From contig NZ_JACVAC010000003.1 of the NCBI RefSeq assembly GCF_014851685.1, positions 372,001-436,000 on the forward strand: DNA of 64,000 nt, read 5' to 3'. A program made the translations under genes and the position numbers. This stretch comes from Pseudomonas sp. PDM05 (GTDB lineage Bacteria; Pseudomonadota; Gammaproteobacteria; Pseudomonadales; Pseudomonadaceae). Of the stretch, positions 40,398 through 53,358 are shown piece after piece (the stretch's first letter is position 1; each line of letters begins with the position of its first letter). The notes below the pieces were generated by a model. That model was not told where the DNA came from. It saw only the letters and a list, made by a program, of their open reading frames with translations, and ran no database searches.

Positions 40398-40416
40398 ACG
40401 CCCCACTAGGGGGCGT
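40398..40416 (-). terminator. Hairpin between yidC and mnmE
   Basis: ACGCCCC (40398-40404) and GGGGCGT (40410-40416) form a 7-bp stem; on the minus strand TTTT follows. It lies 25 nt after the yidC stop and 35 nt before mnmE, so it may reduce read-through into mnmE. A perfect DnaA box (40426-40434) lies next to it. Confidence 0.5.
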
Positions 40417-40441
40417 CTTGAGTGGTTATCCACAGAGTAAA

Positions 40442-42145
40442 TTACGCCTCGGCTTTTTTGGTAGCCGCTTCGATTTTACGCGTGATGTACCACTGTTGAG
40501 AGATCGACAATACGTTGTTGACCACCCAGTACAGCACCAGACCAGCTGGGAACCACAGGAAGAAGAAGGTGAAGATGATTGGCATCATTTTCATTACCTT
40601 GGCCTGCATCGGGTCCGGCGGAGTCGGGTTCAGACGCTGCTGGATGAACATGGTCGCGCCCATGATGATCGGCAGGATAAAGAACGGGTCTTTGATCGAC
40701 AGGTCAGTAATCCACAGGATGAACGGCGCCTGACGCATTTCCACGCTTTCCAGCAGAACCCAGTACAGCGACAGGAACACCGGCATCTGTACCAGAATCG
40801 GCAAGCAACCACCCAACGGGTTGATCTTCTCTTTCTTGTACAGCTCCATCATGGCCTGCGACATTTTCTGCCGGTCATCACCATGCTGTTCTTTCAACGC
40901 GGCCAGTTTCGGGGCCACGGCACGCATGCGCGCCATCGACTTGTAGCTGGCTGCCGACAGTGGGAAGAAGATCCCCTTGATCAGCATGGTCAAGAAGATG
41001 ATCGAGAAGCCCCAGTTGCCGACGATGCTGTGGATATGTTGCAGCAACCAGAAAATCGGTTGGGCAATGAACCACAGGATGCCGTAGTCCACAGTCAGTT
41101 CCAGACCTGGGGACAACTCTTTGAGTACAGCCTGGCTTTTCGGCCCGGCGTACAGAGTGGCGCTGGTTTCAGCCTTGGCACCTGGTGCGACGGTCAACGC
41201 CGGGCCAGTGTAGCCAATGATGTAGTTGCCTTTGGTGTCCTTGCGCGCCGCGACCAGGTTGTTCTGGCCAGGCTGGGGAATCCACGCGGTCACGAAGTAG
41301 TGTTGCAGCCATGCAACCCAGCCACCGTTCACGTTGTAGGTGATCGGTGCCTTTTGCTTGTCTTCGGCTACCTTGTCGATATCTTTCATCGACACTTTTT
41401 TGTACGGCTCCGAACTTGTCCACAGGGCAGCGCCCAGGTAAGTCGCGGTGCCAGTCGCGGTGCTGGAAGACGGATCGGAGCTGGCATCACGCTTGAGCTG
41501 GGCAAACATCGCACCGGTCCAAGGTTGAGCGCTCTGGTTGTCGATCAGGTAAGTGACAACAATGTCGTACAGGCCGCGTTTGAGTGTGAACCGCTTGATG
41601 TAGTTGACGCCGTCCTTGCTGAACTTCAAGTCAACGACCAATTGGTTCTGGCCATCGGCCAGTTGATAACTCTTCTTCTCCGAGGAGAAAACCGGACGAC
41701 CGGTAGCGCTTGCATCGGGACCGTTGGTGCCGATCAAGCCACTTTGAGCCTGGTAAACGCGCTCGCCACCGTTATCGAACAACTGGAATGGAATTTCCGG
41801 GTGATCCTGACGGCGTGGGTACAGCGGAAGTGTCAGCTTGGCAACATCGCCACCTTGCGGGTCGATAGCCAGGTCCAATACATCCGTTTTGACCTGGATG
41901 AGGTCCGTGCTAGCGGCAACTGGCACTTCGGCAGGGGCATTGGTTTCGCCCGCGGCACGTGGAATGTCATCACTGGCGGCAGTGTTGGTGCCACTCACTG
42001 TATCGGGAAGCCCCGCTGGAACAGCATTGGCAGCAACATTCTGAGTCGGCAGGGCAGCTTGGCCGTAGTCCTGGTTCCAGTTAAGGACCATGACGTAGGA
42101 CACGATTGCCAGGGCGACGATCAGGATCGTGCGTTTAATATCCAT
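40442..42145 (-). CDS. yidC: Membrane protein insertase YidC
   Basis: 567 residues. It has an N-terminal membrane helix (MDIKRTILIVALAIVSYVMV), a large periplasmic beta domain (about 60-350) and a five-helix insertase core (IVGNWGFSIIFLTMLIKGIFFPLS onward) with a conserved arginine-bearing groove (YKSMARMRAV). It inserts small membrane proteins, including the Fo c and a subunits also encoded in this window, alone or with SecYEG. It starts 2 nt from the yidD stop and continues the rpmH-rnpA-yidD operon. Confidence 0.98.
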   Translation of the reverse strand: MDIKRTILIVALAIVSYVMVLNWNQDYGQAALPTQNVAANAVPAGLPDTVSGTNTAASDDIPRAAGETNAPAEVPVAASTDLIQVKTDVLDLAIDPQGGDVAKLTLPLYPRRQDHPEIPFQLFDNGGERVYQAQSGLIGTNGPDASATGRPVFSSEKKSYQLADGQNQLVVDLKFSKDGVNYIKRFTLKRGLYDIVVTYLIDNQSAQPWTGAMFAQLKRDASSDPSSSTATGTATYLGAALWTSSEPYKKVSMKDIDKVAEDKQKAPITYNVNGGWVAWLQHYFVTAWIPQPGQNNLVAARKDTKGNYIIGYTGPALTVAPGAKAETSATLYAGPKSQAVLKELSPGLELTVDYGILWFIAQPIFWLLQHIHSIVGNWGFSIIFLTMLIKGIFFPLSAASYKSMARMRAVAPKLAALKEQHGDDRQKMSQAMMELYKKEKINPLGGCLPILVQMPVFLSLYWVLLESVEMRQAPFILWITDLSIKDPFFILPIIMGATMFIQQRLNPTPPDPMQAKVMKMMPIIFTFFFLWFPAGLVLYWVVNNVLSISQQWYITRKIEAATKKAEA

Positions 42146-42147
42146 GA

Positions 42148-42393
42148 TTACTCGGCCATCGAAGAAGAACGGGAGGTAGGGATAGGTGGAACCGGGTCAT
42201 AACCACCGGCATTCCACGGATGACAGCGACCTAAACGACGAAAGGTCAGCCAGCCACCGCGCAGAAGACCATGATTTTCTATGGCCTCTAACGCGTAGCA
42301 GGAACAACTGGGGTAGAAACGACAGTGGTTGGCCATCAGAGGACTAATGGCATAGCGATAAAACTGGATCGGAACGATTGCCAGTTTACGCAT
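42148..42393 (-). CDS. yidD: YidD membrane insertion efficiency factor
   Basis: 81 residues from ATG 42393. It has the family signature [11 protein letters not shown], then HG-x2-RG-x4-RL-x-RC-x-P. It is an amphipathic peripheral protein that assists YidC. It overlaps the rnpA stop by 8 nt. Confidence 0.96.
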   Translation of the reverse strand: MRKLAIVPIQFYRYAISPLMANHCRFYPSCSCYALEAIENHGLLRGGWLTFRRLGRCHPWNAGGYDPVPPIPTSRSSSMAE

Positions 42394-42790
42394 CAAGGCT
42401 GTCTACCCCTACAGTTTCGGTGCTGACTGCTGGTGCTGGCTTGCTGGTGCGAGCCAAACGTTTCCAGAGCTTGCCGAAATGCTGAATCAATTCGGGGTTT
42501 TCTACATCCCCCAAGCCTTTGCGCGCGACGATAACAATATCCCAACCAACCAGAGTGTCCTGGTGGAGGCGAAACGATTCGCGCATCAGACGCTTGAGGC
42601 GATTGCGCTCAACGGAGAGCTTTACGCTCTTCTTGCCGATCACCAACCCGAGACGGGGGTGATCCAGATCGTTGTTACGCGCAAGGAGCAGGAGATTTTT
42701 CCCCGGAACCTTGCCGGTGGGGGAGTCAAAGACTGCCTTGAAGTGCCGGGGGGTAAGCAAACGCTTTTCCCGACTGAAGTCCTGACTCAC
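42386..42790 (-). CDS. rnpA: Ribonuclease P protein component
   Basis: 134 residues from GTG 42790 ([23 protein letters not shown]), the usual start and length; the open frame extends upstream inside rpmH in another phase. The RNR signature [13 protein letters not shown] is present. It is the protein cofactor of the tRNA 5' maturase. It is 16 nt after rpmH. Confidence 0.96.
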   Translation of the reverse strand: MSQDFSREKRLLTPRHFKAVFDSPTGKVPGKNLLLLARNNDLDHPRLGLVIGKKSVKLSVERNRLKRLMRESFRLHQDTLVGWDIVIVARKGLGDVENPELIQHFGKLWKRLARTSKPAPAVSTETVGVDSLDA

Positions 42791-42806
42791 CGCAGGTACC
42801 GGATTA

Positions 42807-42941
42807 TCAAACTGCCAGACGTGCACGACCTTTGGCGCGACGACGCGACAGGACAGCACGGCCGTTCTTGGTAGCCATGCGAGCACGGAAACCGTGGGTG
42901 CGGGCGCGTTTGATGGTGCTTGGTTGGAAAGTACGTTTCAT
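42807..42941 (-). CDS. rpmH: 50S ribosomal protein L34
   Basis: 44 residues, too short for most gene finders: [20 protein letters not shown] at the start, then [20 protein letters not shown], ending LAV. It matches L34 over its whole length. It is the first gene of the rpmH-rnpA-yidD-yidC group and faces away from dnaA across oriC. Confidence 0.98.
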   Translation of the reverse strand: MKRTFQPSTIKRARTHGFRARMATKNGRAVLSRRRAKGRARLAV

Positions 42942-43527
42942 GGCGTTGTTACCTGGTTCGTCCACAACGGGCCGGAATGGCCCCCGTTTTAAGAGACCGG
43001 CGATTCTAGAGAAAGCAAGCCTCTAGGTCAATTTCCAACCAGCTTTTCCTTCAATTAGATCTCTATAGGCCAATTCGCCGTTTCCTGTTCGCCAGGCGTT
43101 CATGAGCAATGCCATAGATATAAAAATAAAGAAGGAAGTTATTTAAAGCTTTTCTGTAAAGCTTATAAAAGCTAGGCACGCCATCCTCTGTGGATAACTG
43201 TCTCCAGGCCATATTCCACCTGATGTACAGAGAATGACAACACGGGGGAGAAACTGGGCTCTGCCTGTGCTGCACTGTCGGATAAGCTGTGGGTGGAATG
43301 GGTTGTTATCCACAGGCCAGTTACCCACAGACTTTCGCCCCCACTTGTACAACGAGCTTAGGCACGCTTATCCACAGAGCTTATGCACAGACCATTGGTC
43401 GCATTTTTTGTGCTTAACACGTTGATTTTGGCTGCCCTGTGCGCAACCTACATGTGGATAAGTGGGCGGCTCGCCGCTACAATGGCGGCTGTTTTTGCCT
43501 CACCGGCTTTCAACTTAGGGGATATCC
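42942..43527. other. oriC candidate between rpmH and dnaA
   Basis: A gene-free region of 586 bp in the place where Pseudomonas oriC is known to lie. An AT-rich tract at about 43112-43174 is followed by DnaA boxes: TGTGGATAA (43189), TTATCCACA (43306 and 43368), TTACCCACA (43321), TTATGCACA (43381) and TGTGGATAA (43453). The rpmH and dnaA promoters must also be here. Genes to the left run mainly on the minus strand and dnaA-gyrB on the plus, as expected for bidirectional forks. Confidence 0.88.
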
Positions 43528-45039
43528 GTGTCAGTGGAACTTTGGCAGCAGTGCGTGGAGCTTTTGCGCGAGGAGCTGCCTGCCCAGCAATTCAACACCT
43601 GGATCCGTCCGCTACAAGTCGAAGCCGAAGGCGACGAGTTGCGTGTCTACGCACCCAATCGTTTTGTTCTCGACTGGGTCAACGAGAAGTACCTGGGCCG
43701 CGTTCTCGAATTGCTCGACGAACATGGCAACGGTGTTGCCCCTGTGCTCTCCTTATTAATAGGAAGCAAGCGTAGCTCCGCGCCTCGCGCTGCACCGAAT
43801 GCGCCGTTGGCTGCCGCTGCCTCGCAAGCCCAGGCCGTGACGGCACCGCCGGCGCCTGCGCCAGCTCCCGCGCCATCCAAGGCCTCTGCGCAGAAAAGCG
43901 CGCCGGAGAACGAAGAGCCGTCACGCGACAGCTTTGACCCGATGGCCGGTGCCAGCTCCCAGCAAGCACCGGTTCGCGCCGAACAGCGCACCGTGCAAGT
44001 TGAAGGCGCGCTCAAGCACACCAGCTACCTGAACCGCACTTTCACCTTCGAGAACTTTGTCGAAGGTAAATCCAACCAGCTGGCCCGAGCGGCCGCCTGG
44101 CAGGTCGCCGATAACCCCAAGCATGGTTACAACCCACTCTTCCTTTATGGCGGCGTTGGCTTGGGTAAGACTCACTTGATGCACGCTGTGGGTAACCATC
44201 TATTAAAGAAGAACCCGAATGCCAAGGTTGTGTACCTGCATTCGGAGCGCTTCGTGGCTGACATGGTCAAGGCCTTGCAGCTAAACGCCATCAACGAGTT
44301 CAAGCGGTTCTACCGTTCCGTTGATGCCTTGCTGATCGATGACATTCAATTCTTCGCACGCAAGGAACGTTCACAGGAAGAGTTTTTCCACACCTTCAAC
44401 GCCCTGCTCGAAGGCGGCCAACAGGTCATCCTGACCAGTGACCGCTATCCGAAGGAAATCGAAGGCCTGGAAGAACGCTTGAAGTCGCGCTTCGGCTGGG
44501 GCCTGACCGTTGCGGTAGAGCCGCCGGAACTGGAAACCCGCGTCGCGATCCTGATGAAAAAGGCCGACCAGGCGAAAGTCGACCTGCCCCACGATGCAGC
44601 GTTCTTCATTGCCCAACGCATTCGCTCCAACGTGCGTGAGCTGGAAGGCGCACTCAAGCGGGTCATCGCGCACTCGCACTTCATGGGGCGCGACATCACC
44701 ATCGAGCTGATTCGCGAATCCCTGAAAGACCTGCTGGCCCTGCAAGACAAATTGGTGAGTGTGGATAACATCCAACGCACTGTCGCCGAATACTACAAAA
44801 TCAAGATTTCCGACCTGTTGTCCAAGCGCCGTTCGCGCTCGGTGGCACGTCCACGGCAAGTGGCCATGGCGCTCTCCAAGGAGCTGACCAACCACAGCCT
44901 GCCGGAAATCGGCGATGTATTTGGCGGTCGTGACCACACCACCGTGTTGCACGCGTGCCGCAAAATCAACGAACTCAAGGAATCCGACGCGGATATTCGC
45001 GAGGACTACAAGAACCTGCTGCGTACACTGACCACTTGA
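43528..45039 (+). CDS. dnaA: Chromosomal replication initiator DnaA
   Basis: 503 residues from GTG 43528 ([20 protein letters not shown]). Domain I covers residues 1-90, followed by a low-complexity Ala/Pro linker (about 90-150), the AAA+ domain with Walker [18 protein letters not shown] and Walker [12 protein letters not shown], and a C-terminal DNA-binding domain with the [15 protein letters not shown] signature. It binds TTATCCACA boxes and opens oriC. It is the first gene of the dnaA-dnaN-recF-gyrB block and contains a DnaA box in its own coding sequence at 44760. Confidence 0.99.
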   Translation: MSVELWQQCVELLREELPAQQFNTWIRPLQVEAEGDELRVYAPNRFVLDWVNEKYLGRVLELLDEHGNGVAPVLSLLIGSKRSSAPRAAPNAPLAAAASQAQAVTAPPAPAPAPAPSKASAQKSAPENEEPSRDSFDPMAGASSQQAPVRAEQRTVQVEGALKHTSYLNRTFTFENFVEGKSNQLARAAAWQVADNPKHGYNPLFLYGGVGLGKTHLMHAVGNHLLKKNPNAKVVYLHSERFVADMVKALQLNAINEFKRFYRSVDALLIDDIQFFARKERSQEEFFHTFNALLEGGQQVILTSDRYPKEIEGLEERLKSRFGWGLTVAVEPPELETRVAILMKKADQAKVDLPHDAAFFIAQRIRSNVRELEGALKRVIAHSHFMGRDITIELIRESLKDLLALQDKLVSVDNIQRTVAEYYKIKISDLLSKRRSRSVARPRQVAMALSKELTNHSLPEIGDVFGGRDHTTVLHACRKINELKESDADIREDYKNLLRTLTT

Positions 45040-45077
45040 TGACACCAGCGCAGCTTATTAAGGCAAGGGACTAGACC

Positions 45078-46181
45078 ATGCATTTCACCATTCAACGCGA
45101 AGCCCTGTTGAAACCCCTGCAACTGGTCGCAGGCGTCGTCGAGCGCCGACAGACCTTGCCGGTGCTTTCCAACGTATTGCTGGTGGTCGAAGGCCAGCAA
45201 TTGTCCCTGACTGGTACCGACCTGGAAGTCGAACTGGTCGGTCGTGTGCAGTTGGAAGAGCCTGCCGAACCTGGCGAGATCACCGTTCCAGCGCGCAAGC
45301 TGATGGACATCTGCAAGAGCCTGCCGAACGACGCGCTGATCGACATCAAGGTTGATGAAGCCAAGTTGGTGGTCAAGGCTGGTCGTAGCCGCTTCACCCT
45401 GTCGACCTTGCCGGCCAATGACTTCCCAACCGTGGAAGAAGGCCCGGGCTCGCTGACCTGCAGCCTGGAGCAGAGCAAGCTGCGTCGATTGATCGAGCGC
45501 ACCAGCTTCGCCATGGCGCAACAGGACGTGCGTTACTACCTCAACGGCATGCTGCTGGAGGTATCTGAAGGCATCATCCGTGCCGTAGCCACCGACGGCC
45601 ATCGCCTGGCCATGTGCTCGATGAAAGCCGACATCGGCCAGCCGGACCGTCATCAGGTCATCGTGCCGCGCAAGGGTATCCTCGAACTGGCGCGTCTGCT
45701 CACTGAGCCGGATGGCAATGTCAGCATCGTGTTGGGCCAACACCACATCCGCGCGACCACCGGCGAGTTCACCTTTACCTCCAAGCTGGTTGACGGCAAG
45801 TTCCCGGATTACGAGCGCGTACTGCCCAAGGGCGGTGACAAATTGGTGCTCGGCGATCGCCAGGCGTTGCGTGAAGCCTTCAGCCGTACCGCGATTCTTT
45901 CCAACGAAAAGTACCGTGGTATCCGTCTGCAACTGGCCAACGGTCAGCTGAAAATCCAGGCCAACAACCCGGAGCAGGAAGAAGCCGAAGAAGAAGTGGG
46001 CGTCGACTACAACGGCGGTTCCCTGGAGATCGGCTTCAACGTGAGCTACTTGCTGGACGTGCTGGGGGTGATGACCACTGAACAGGTTCGCCTGATTCTG
46101 TCGGACTCCAACAGCAGTGCCCTTGTGCAGGAATCCGACAACGACGACTCGGCTTACGTTGTTATGCCGATGCGCCTGTAA
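45078..46181 (+). CDS. dnaN: DNA polymerase III beta sliding clamp
   Basis: 367 residues, three clamp folds. It starts MHFTIQREALLKPLQLV and ends with the typical 'YVVMPMRL' C-terminus that helps form the partner-binding cleft. It dimerises around DNA as the processivity factor. It lies 38 nt after dnaA. Confidence 0.99.
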   Translation: MHFTIQREALLKPLQLVAGVVERRQTLPVLSNVLLVVEGQQLSLTGTDLEVELVGRVQLEEPAEPGEITVPARKLMDICKSLPNDALIDIKVDEAKLVVKAGRSRFTLSTLPANDFPTVEEGPGSLTCSLEQSKLRRLIERTSFAMAQQDVRYYLNGMLLEVSEGIIRAVATDGHRLAMCSMKADIGQPDRHQVIVPRKGILELARLLTEPDGNVSIVLGQHHIRATTGEFTFTSKLVDGKFPDYERVLPKGGDKLVLGDRQALREAFSRTAILSNEKYRGIRLQLANGQLKIQANNPEQEEAEEEVGVDYNGGSLEIGFNVSYLLDVLGVMTTEQVRLILSDSNSSALVQESDNDDSAYVVMPMRL

Positions 46182-46191
46182 TAGACGCTAG

Positions 46192-49717
<3,526 letters not shown>

Positions 49718-49735
49718 TCCAGGCTACCGCTAAAC

Positions 49736-49768
49736 CAAAAAGGCCAACGCTATGCGTTGGCCTTTTTT
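49736..49768 (+). terminator. Rho-independent terminator after gyrB
   Basis: AAAAGGCCAACGC and GCGTTGGCCTTTTTT make an 11-bp or longer stem with a TAT loop and a T-tract, 19 nt after the gyrB stop. The A-tract on the other side lets it also act for minus-strand transcripts from the regulator gene at 49821. Confidence 0.93.
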
Positions 49769-49795
49769 ATTGGGTGAAACTACGCATTTTGAAAA

Positions 49796-49811
49796 TGCTC
49801 CACGTGGAACA
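49796..49811. other. parS: parS site (15/16 match) downstream of gyrB
   Basis: TGCTCCACGTGGAACA differs from the consensus at the third base. It lies in the short gap between the gyrB terminator and the stop of the response regulator gene. It is the third parS within 3.2 kb. Confidence 0.85.
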
Positions 49812-49820
49812 TCCCAACTT

Positions 49821-50543
49821 TCAACCCTGTGAAGTTGCCGCCACACTCTCCAACCGATAGCCGTACCCATAGATCGTCAACAGCTGCCAACCCCTATCCG
49901 CCGTCAGCCCCAGCTTATTGCGTAGCCGATAGATATGCGTGTCCAGTGGGCGTGATGAGACCATTTCTTCATGGGTCCAAAACCGTTCATACAGGTACTC
50001 ACGGGACAGTGGTCGCGCCAAGTTGGCAAACAGGCAGCTGGCCAGGCGGTATTCCCGCTCGGTGAGGTTGATGGGTTTCCCGGCGCGGGTCACCGTCAAT
50101 TCGGCATCGTCAAAGGTCAGGTCGTTGAAGCTCTGCACTTCATGGGTAGCTGACTTTTGCAGGCCATGACGGCGCAACACTGCACTGACCCGCGCCTTGA
50201 GTTCGTTGGGCCGAAAAGGTTTGCTGACGTAATCATCGGCGCCACTGTTCAACGCGGTGACGATGTCGCTCTCGGCATCCCGGCTGGTGAGCATGATGAC
50301 GGCGGGTGGCGACTCCATGTGCTCACGGGTCCAGCGCAACAGGGCAATGCCGGAGATGTCCGGGAGCTGCCAGTCGAGGATCAGCAGGTCAAAAGTTTCC
50401 CGACGCAATTGGCGCAGCAGGTCCTCACCGCGCTCGAAGCAATGCAGGGTCCAAGGCTGTTCGGCGGTGCTGGGGATTTGTCGCAGTGTCTGTTCCACCC
50501 GACGCAGCTCGGCGGGCTCGTCATCCAGTATTGCGACACGCAT
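49821..50543 (-). CDS. OmpR/PhoB-family response regulator
   Basis: 240 residues from ATG 50543 (MRVAILDDEPAEL). The receiver domain has the acidic pair D7/D8, phosphoacceptor D57 in LLILDWQLPD, a conserved Thr/Ser in MLTSRDAES and Lys in VSKPFRPNEL. The C-terminal winged helix (about 140-235) has ITLTEREYRLASCLFANL-like and RPLDTHIYRLRNKLGL features (DNA-binding). It is divergent from the CHASE2 kinase gene at 50895 and is probably its partner. The target genes cannot be told from here. Confidence 0.9.
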   Translation of the reverse strand: MRVAILDDEPAELRRVEQTLRQIPSTAEQPWTLHCFERGEDLLRQLRRETFDLLILDWQLPDISGIALLRWTREHMESPPAVIMLTSRDAESDIVTALNSGADDYVSKPFRPNELKARVSAVLRRHGLQKSATHEVQSFNDLTFDDAELTVTRAGKPINLTEREYRLASCLFANLARPLSREYLYERFWTHEEMVSSRPLDTHIYRLRNKLGLTADRGWQLLTIYGYGYRLESVAATSQG

Positions 50544-50894
50544 GGGTAGTCCTTTTTTGTGGAGAGTACGGCAGTCGTCTGAGGGTACGTACTGCGCAGA
50601 TGCCAGCCGTTGAATCTGAAGAATTGTGCCTGGATTCATCGACCCCTTGGATCTCTCGGTACGCTGAGATCAGTGAGCGGTTAAACCCATGAACGCCCTC
50701 GGTACCAATGTGGGAAAGATACCGACTCCCGACCGTAAGGAAAAGGATCAGCCGACGCGTGAGCTGCCGTAAACTCCTGTGCGTCGATGTCGGATGCCTT
50801 TCCTTATGAACACCCAGCAGCGGAACTGTTCCAACCTGCCGAAAATGAGCTTCACTGGCTTTACCACCCATCAACCACACAGGCGCGCTGACCT
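50544..50894. promoter_or_regulatory. Divergent intergenic region between regulator and kinase
   Basis: 351 bp without a supported gene. It must hold the promoters of both two-component genes. I see a short direct repeat CTCGGTAC (50659 and 50698 regions) that could be a regulator-binding site, but no strong palindrome or terminator. Small open frames here lack coding features. Confidence 0.4.
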
Positions 50895-53177
50895 ATGATG
50901 CTCTGGGGCAAGCCCGAGAAACGCCAACCCACCCATGCCCAACGCTTGTTCCACGGCCTGGTGCGCGAGTGGTTATGGATTGGTTTGCTGCTGCTGCCCA
51001 TCACTGCCTACCTGTCGTTGAGCCCCGGTCTGGCCTTGAACAACCCGCTCTACGACAGCCTGCGCCGCCTCACACCGTTGCCAGTAGACCCCCGCATTCT
51101 GCTGGTGACCATCGACGGCCCGAGTCTCAAAAAACTAGGCCAGTGGCCCTGGCCGCGCAGTTTGCATGCCGATCTCATTGATCGCTTGAGCGCCGCTCAG
51201 CCGGCCGCGATTCTGTTTGATGTGATCTTCAGCGAGCCCGCTGACCCCACCCATGACAAACGCCTGGCCGATGCGGTTTGCAACGCCGGCAACGTCTTGC
51301 TGCCGCTGGTGCGTGAGGGTCCGGGGGGCTACAGCCAACCAGGGCCGCAAATGCTACCGCTGCTCAAATGCGCCAAGGGGCTGGGGCACATCAACGTCGA
51401 GGCGGACAGCGACGGCGTGGTGCGCAACCTGTACCTGCGTGAAGGCCCGGTGGGCGCGAAGGTGCCGCAACTGGCCTGGCTGGCGTACACGATGAGCACC
51501 CCTGAACCCGGGCCTATGCCGGGAACGTCCCACGGGAAGATCACCGAACAATGGCATCGCGAACACGGCATCCGCATCCCGTTTATCGCGACCGACAGTC
51601 ATTTTCCGAGTGTGTCTTACGCCAGCGTGTTACGGGGTGAAGTGGCCCCCGAGCTACTGCGTGATCGTCTGATACTGGTCGGCGCGACCGCGTCCGGCAT
51701 GGGGGATCGTTTTGTCACACCCATTTCCGCCACTGTCGGCACCACGGCGGGTGTGGAGGTGCAGGCGAATGTGCTCAACGGCCTGCTGCAGGGTCGCAGC
51801 ATTGTTGATCTGCCTGGCTGGCTGGCGGCACTGATGGCGTCCTCCCTGGTGGCCTTGCTGCTGGGTTTGCTGCTCTATCGTCCCCGCTACGCGCTGTGGA
51901 TGACCTTAGGCTGTATGGCCACCGCGTTGATCACTGCGTGGGCGTTGTTGCGCCTGGGCCACTGGTGGTCACCAGCCGCATGCCTGATCGGTTTGCTGCT
52001 CAGCTACCTGATCTGGAACTGGCGGCGCCTGAGCGTGATCCTCGCCTACTTCGGCTGGGAATTGGCCCGCCTGGACAACGAGCCCAAAGTGCTGCCCGAA
52101 CGCCGCCGAGCGCCTGCCAGCAAGGGCGATGTGTTGCAGGGCCGTATCTTCGCCCTGGAACAAGCTGTAAGCCGAACGCGTGATACCCGGCGCTTCATGG
52201 CCGATGGCTTGGAGTGCCTGCCGGTGGCGACGCTGATTACCGATCCCAGGGGCAATATCCTGCTGGCCAACCGCGTCGCCCGAGAAGTGTTCGGCAATGA
52301 TCTGGTCGCCGACAACCTGCTGGAGCAACTGGCCGACCTGGGTTATCCACCCCTGCACAATGGCGTGCGCCCTGCCCTCTCGGCGCTGGAACTGGTTGAG
52401 TTCCGGGACATCCGCCAGCGTAGCCTGCGCATGGAACTGGCGCCTCTGCTGCCGGCTGAAGGCGACGTGGCGCTTGGCTGGCTGCTGAGCCTGACGGACC
52501 TGAGCAAGGAACGTGAAGCCCAGCAGCATCGCGAAACCATGCTGCGCTTTCTTTCCCACGACCTGCGTGCGCCCCACTCCGCGATCCTCGCGTTGCTGGA
52601 TGTGCATGGCAGCGAGTCGCCGGTGTTTGCCCAGGTCGAGCAGCAGGTACGTCGCGCCTTGAGCCTTACCGAATCTTTCGTGCAGTTGGCAAAGGCCGAG
52701 GCGGACGGTTACCAGTTCCAGCCGACGCTGTTTGCCATGCTGGTGATGGACGCGTTTGACCAAGTGGCGTTGATTGCCCAGCTCAAGGGTATTCACCTGG
52801 TACACGATCTGGACGAAGCCGACGAGGGCATGGTGTCAGCCGATCAATCGCTGCTGACCCGTGCGTTGTTCAACGTGTTGGAAAACGCCATCAAGTATTC
52901 GCCCTCAGGAACAACCGTCAGGTTGCGCCACCACACCGCGCAGGGCTGGTTGGAATGCCGCATCAGCGACCAGGGCCCCGGTATCGCCGCCGAGGACTTG
53001 CCGGAGTTGTTCAGCCAATACCGCCGCTTTGAGTCGGCCCAGGGCAGCGAGGGGTTGGGGTTGGGGCTGACCATGGTCAAGGCCGTCGTGGAGCGCCATG
53101 GTGGGCGGATCAACTGCGAAAGCACGCTGGGCAAGGGCACCACGCTCAGCCTGCAATTGCCGTTGCTGGACAACTGA
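50895..53177 (+). CDS. CHASE2-domain sensor histidine kinase
   Basis: 760 residues. One membrane helix (about 26-48) is followed by a periplasmic CHASE2 domain (about 50-310: VDPRILLVTIDGPSLKKLGQWPWPR, FDVIFSEPAD, GATASGMGDRFVTPIS), three close helices (about 315-378), a PAS-like region (about 435-535), and a kinase core with phosphoacceptor H555 in FLSHDLRAPHSAI, an N box (NVLENAIKYSP) and G boxes (DQGPGIAAEDL, GLGLGLTMVK). CHASE2 senses an unknown extracytoplasmic cue. The divergent OmpR-type regulator is the likely partner. Confidence 0.92.
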   Translation: MMLWGKPEKRQPTHAQRLFHGLVREWLWIGLLLLPITAYLSLSPGLALNNPLYDSLRRLTPLPVDPRILLVTIDGPSLKKLGQWPWPRSLHADLIDRLSAAQPAAILFDVIFSEPADPTHDKRLADAVCNAGNVLLPLVREGPGGYSQPGPQMLPLLKCAKGLGHINVEADSDGVVRNLYLREGPVGAKVPQLAWLAYTMSTPEPGPMPGTSHGKITEQWHREHGIRIPFIATDSHFPSVSYASVLRGEVAPELLRDRLILVGATASGMGDRFVTPISATVGTTAGVEVQANVLNGLLQGRSIVDLPGWLAALMASSLVALLLGLLLYRPRYALWMTLGCMATALITAWALLRLGHWWSPAACLIGLLLSYLIWNWRRLSVILAYFGWELARLDNEPKVLPERRRAPASKGDVLQGRIFALEQAVSRTRDTRRFMADGLECLPVATLITDPRGNILLANRVAREVFGNDLVADNLLEQLADLGYPPLHNGVRPALSALELVEFRDIRQRSLRMELAPLLPAEGDVALGWLLSLTDLSKEREAQQHRETMLRFLSHDLRAPHSAILALLDVHGSESPVFAQVEQQVRRALSLTESFVQLAKAEADGYQFQPTLFAMLVMDAFDQVALIAQLKGIHLVHDLDEADEGMVSADQSLLTRALFNVLENAIKYSPSGTTVRLRHHTAQGWLECRISDQGPGIAAEDLPELFSQYRRFESAQGSEGLGLGLTMVKAVVERHGGRINCESTLGKGTTLSLQLPLLDN

Positions 53178-53200
53178 AAAACGTATTTTTCGTTGTGCAT

Positions 53201-53230
53201 AAAAAACCGGTCACAAGGACCGGTTTTTTT
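53201..53230 (+). terminator. Rho-independent terminator after the kinase gene
   Basis: AAAAAACCGGTC / GACCGGTTTTTTT with a short loop, 24 nt after the kinase stop. The A-tract on the left lets it work for the convergent minus-strand acyltransferase transcript too. A perfect DnaA box lies at 53345. Confidence 0.92.
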
Positions 53231-53358
53231 ATACGGGGAAAAACTTATGCACCTTTTTCCGGATTTTATGCGCTCGGGAAATATGTAAGTAAATCAGCTT
53301 GTTATGAAGCAAAAATGCTAATTCGCCAACAATCCGTGCACAGGTTATCCACAGATGC

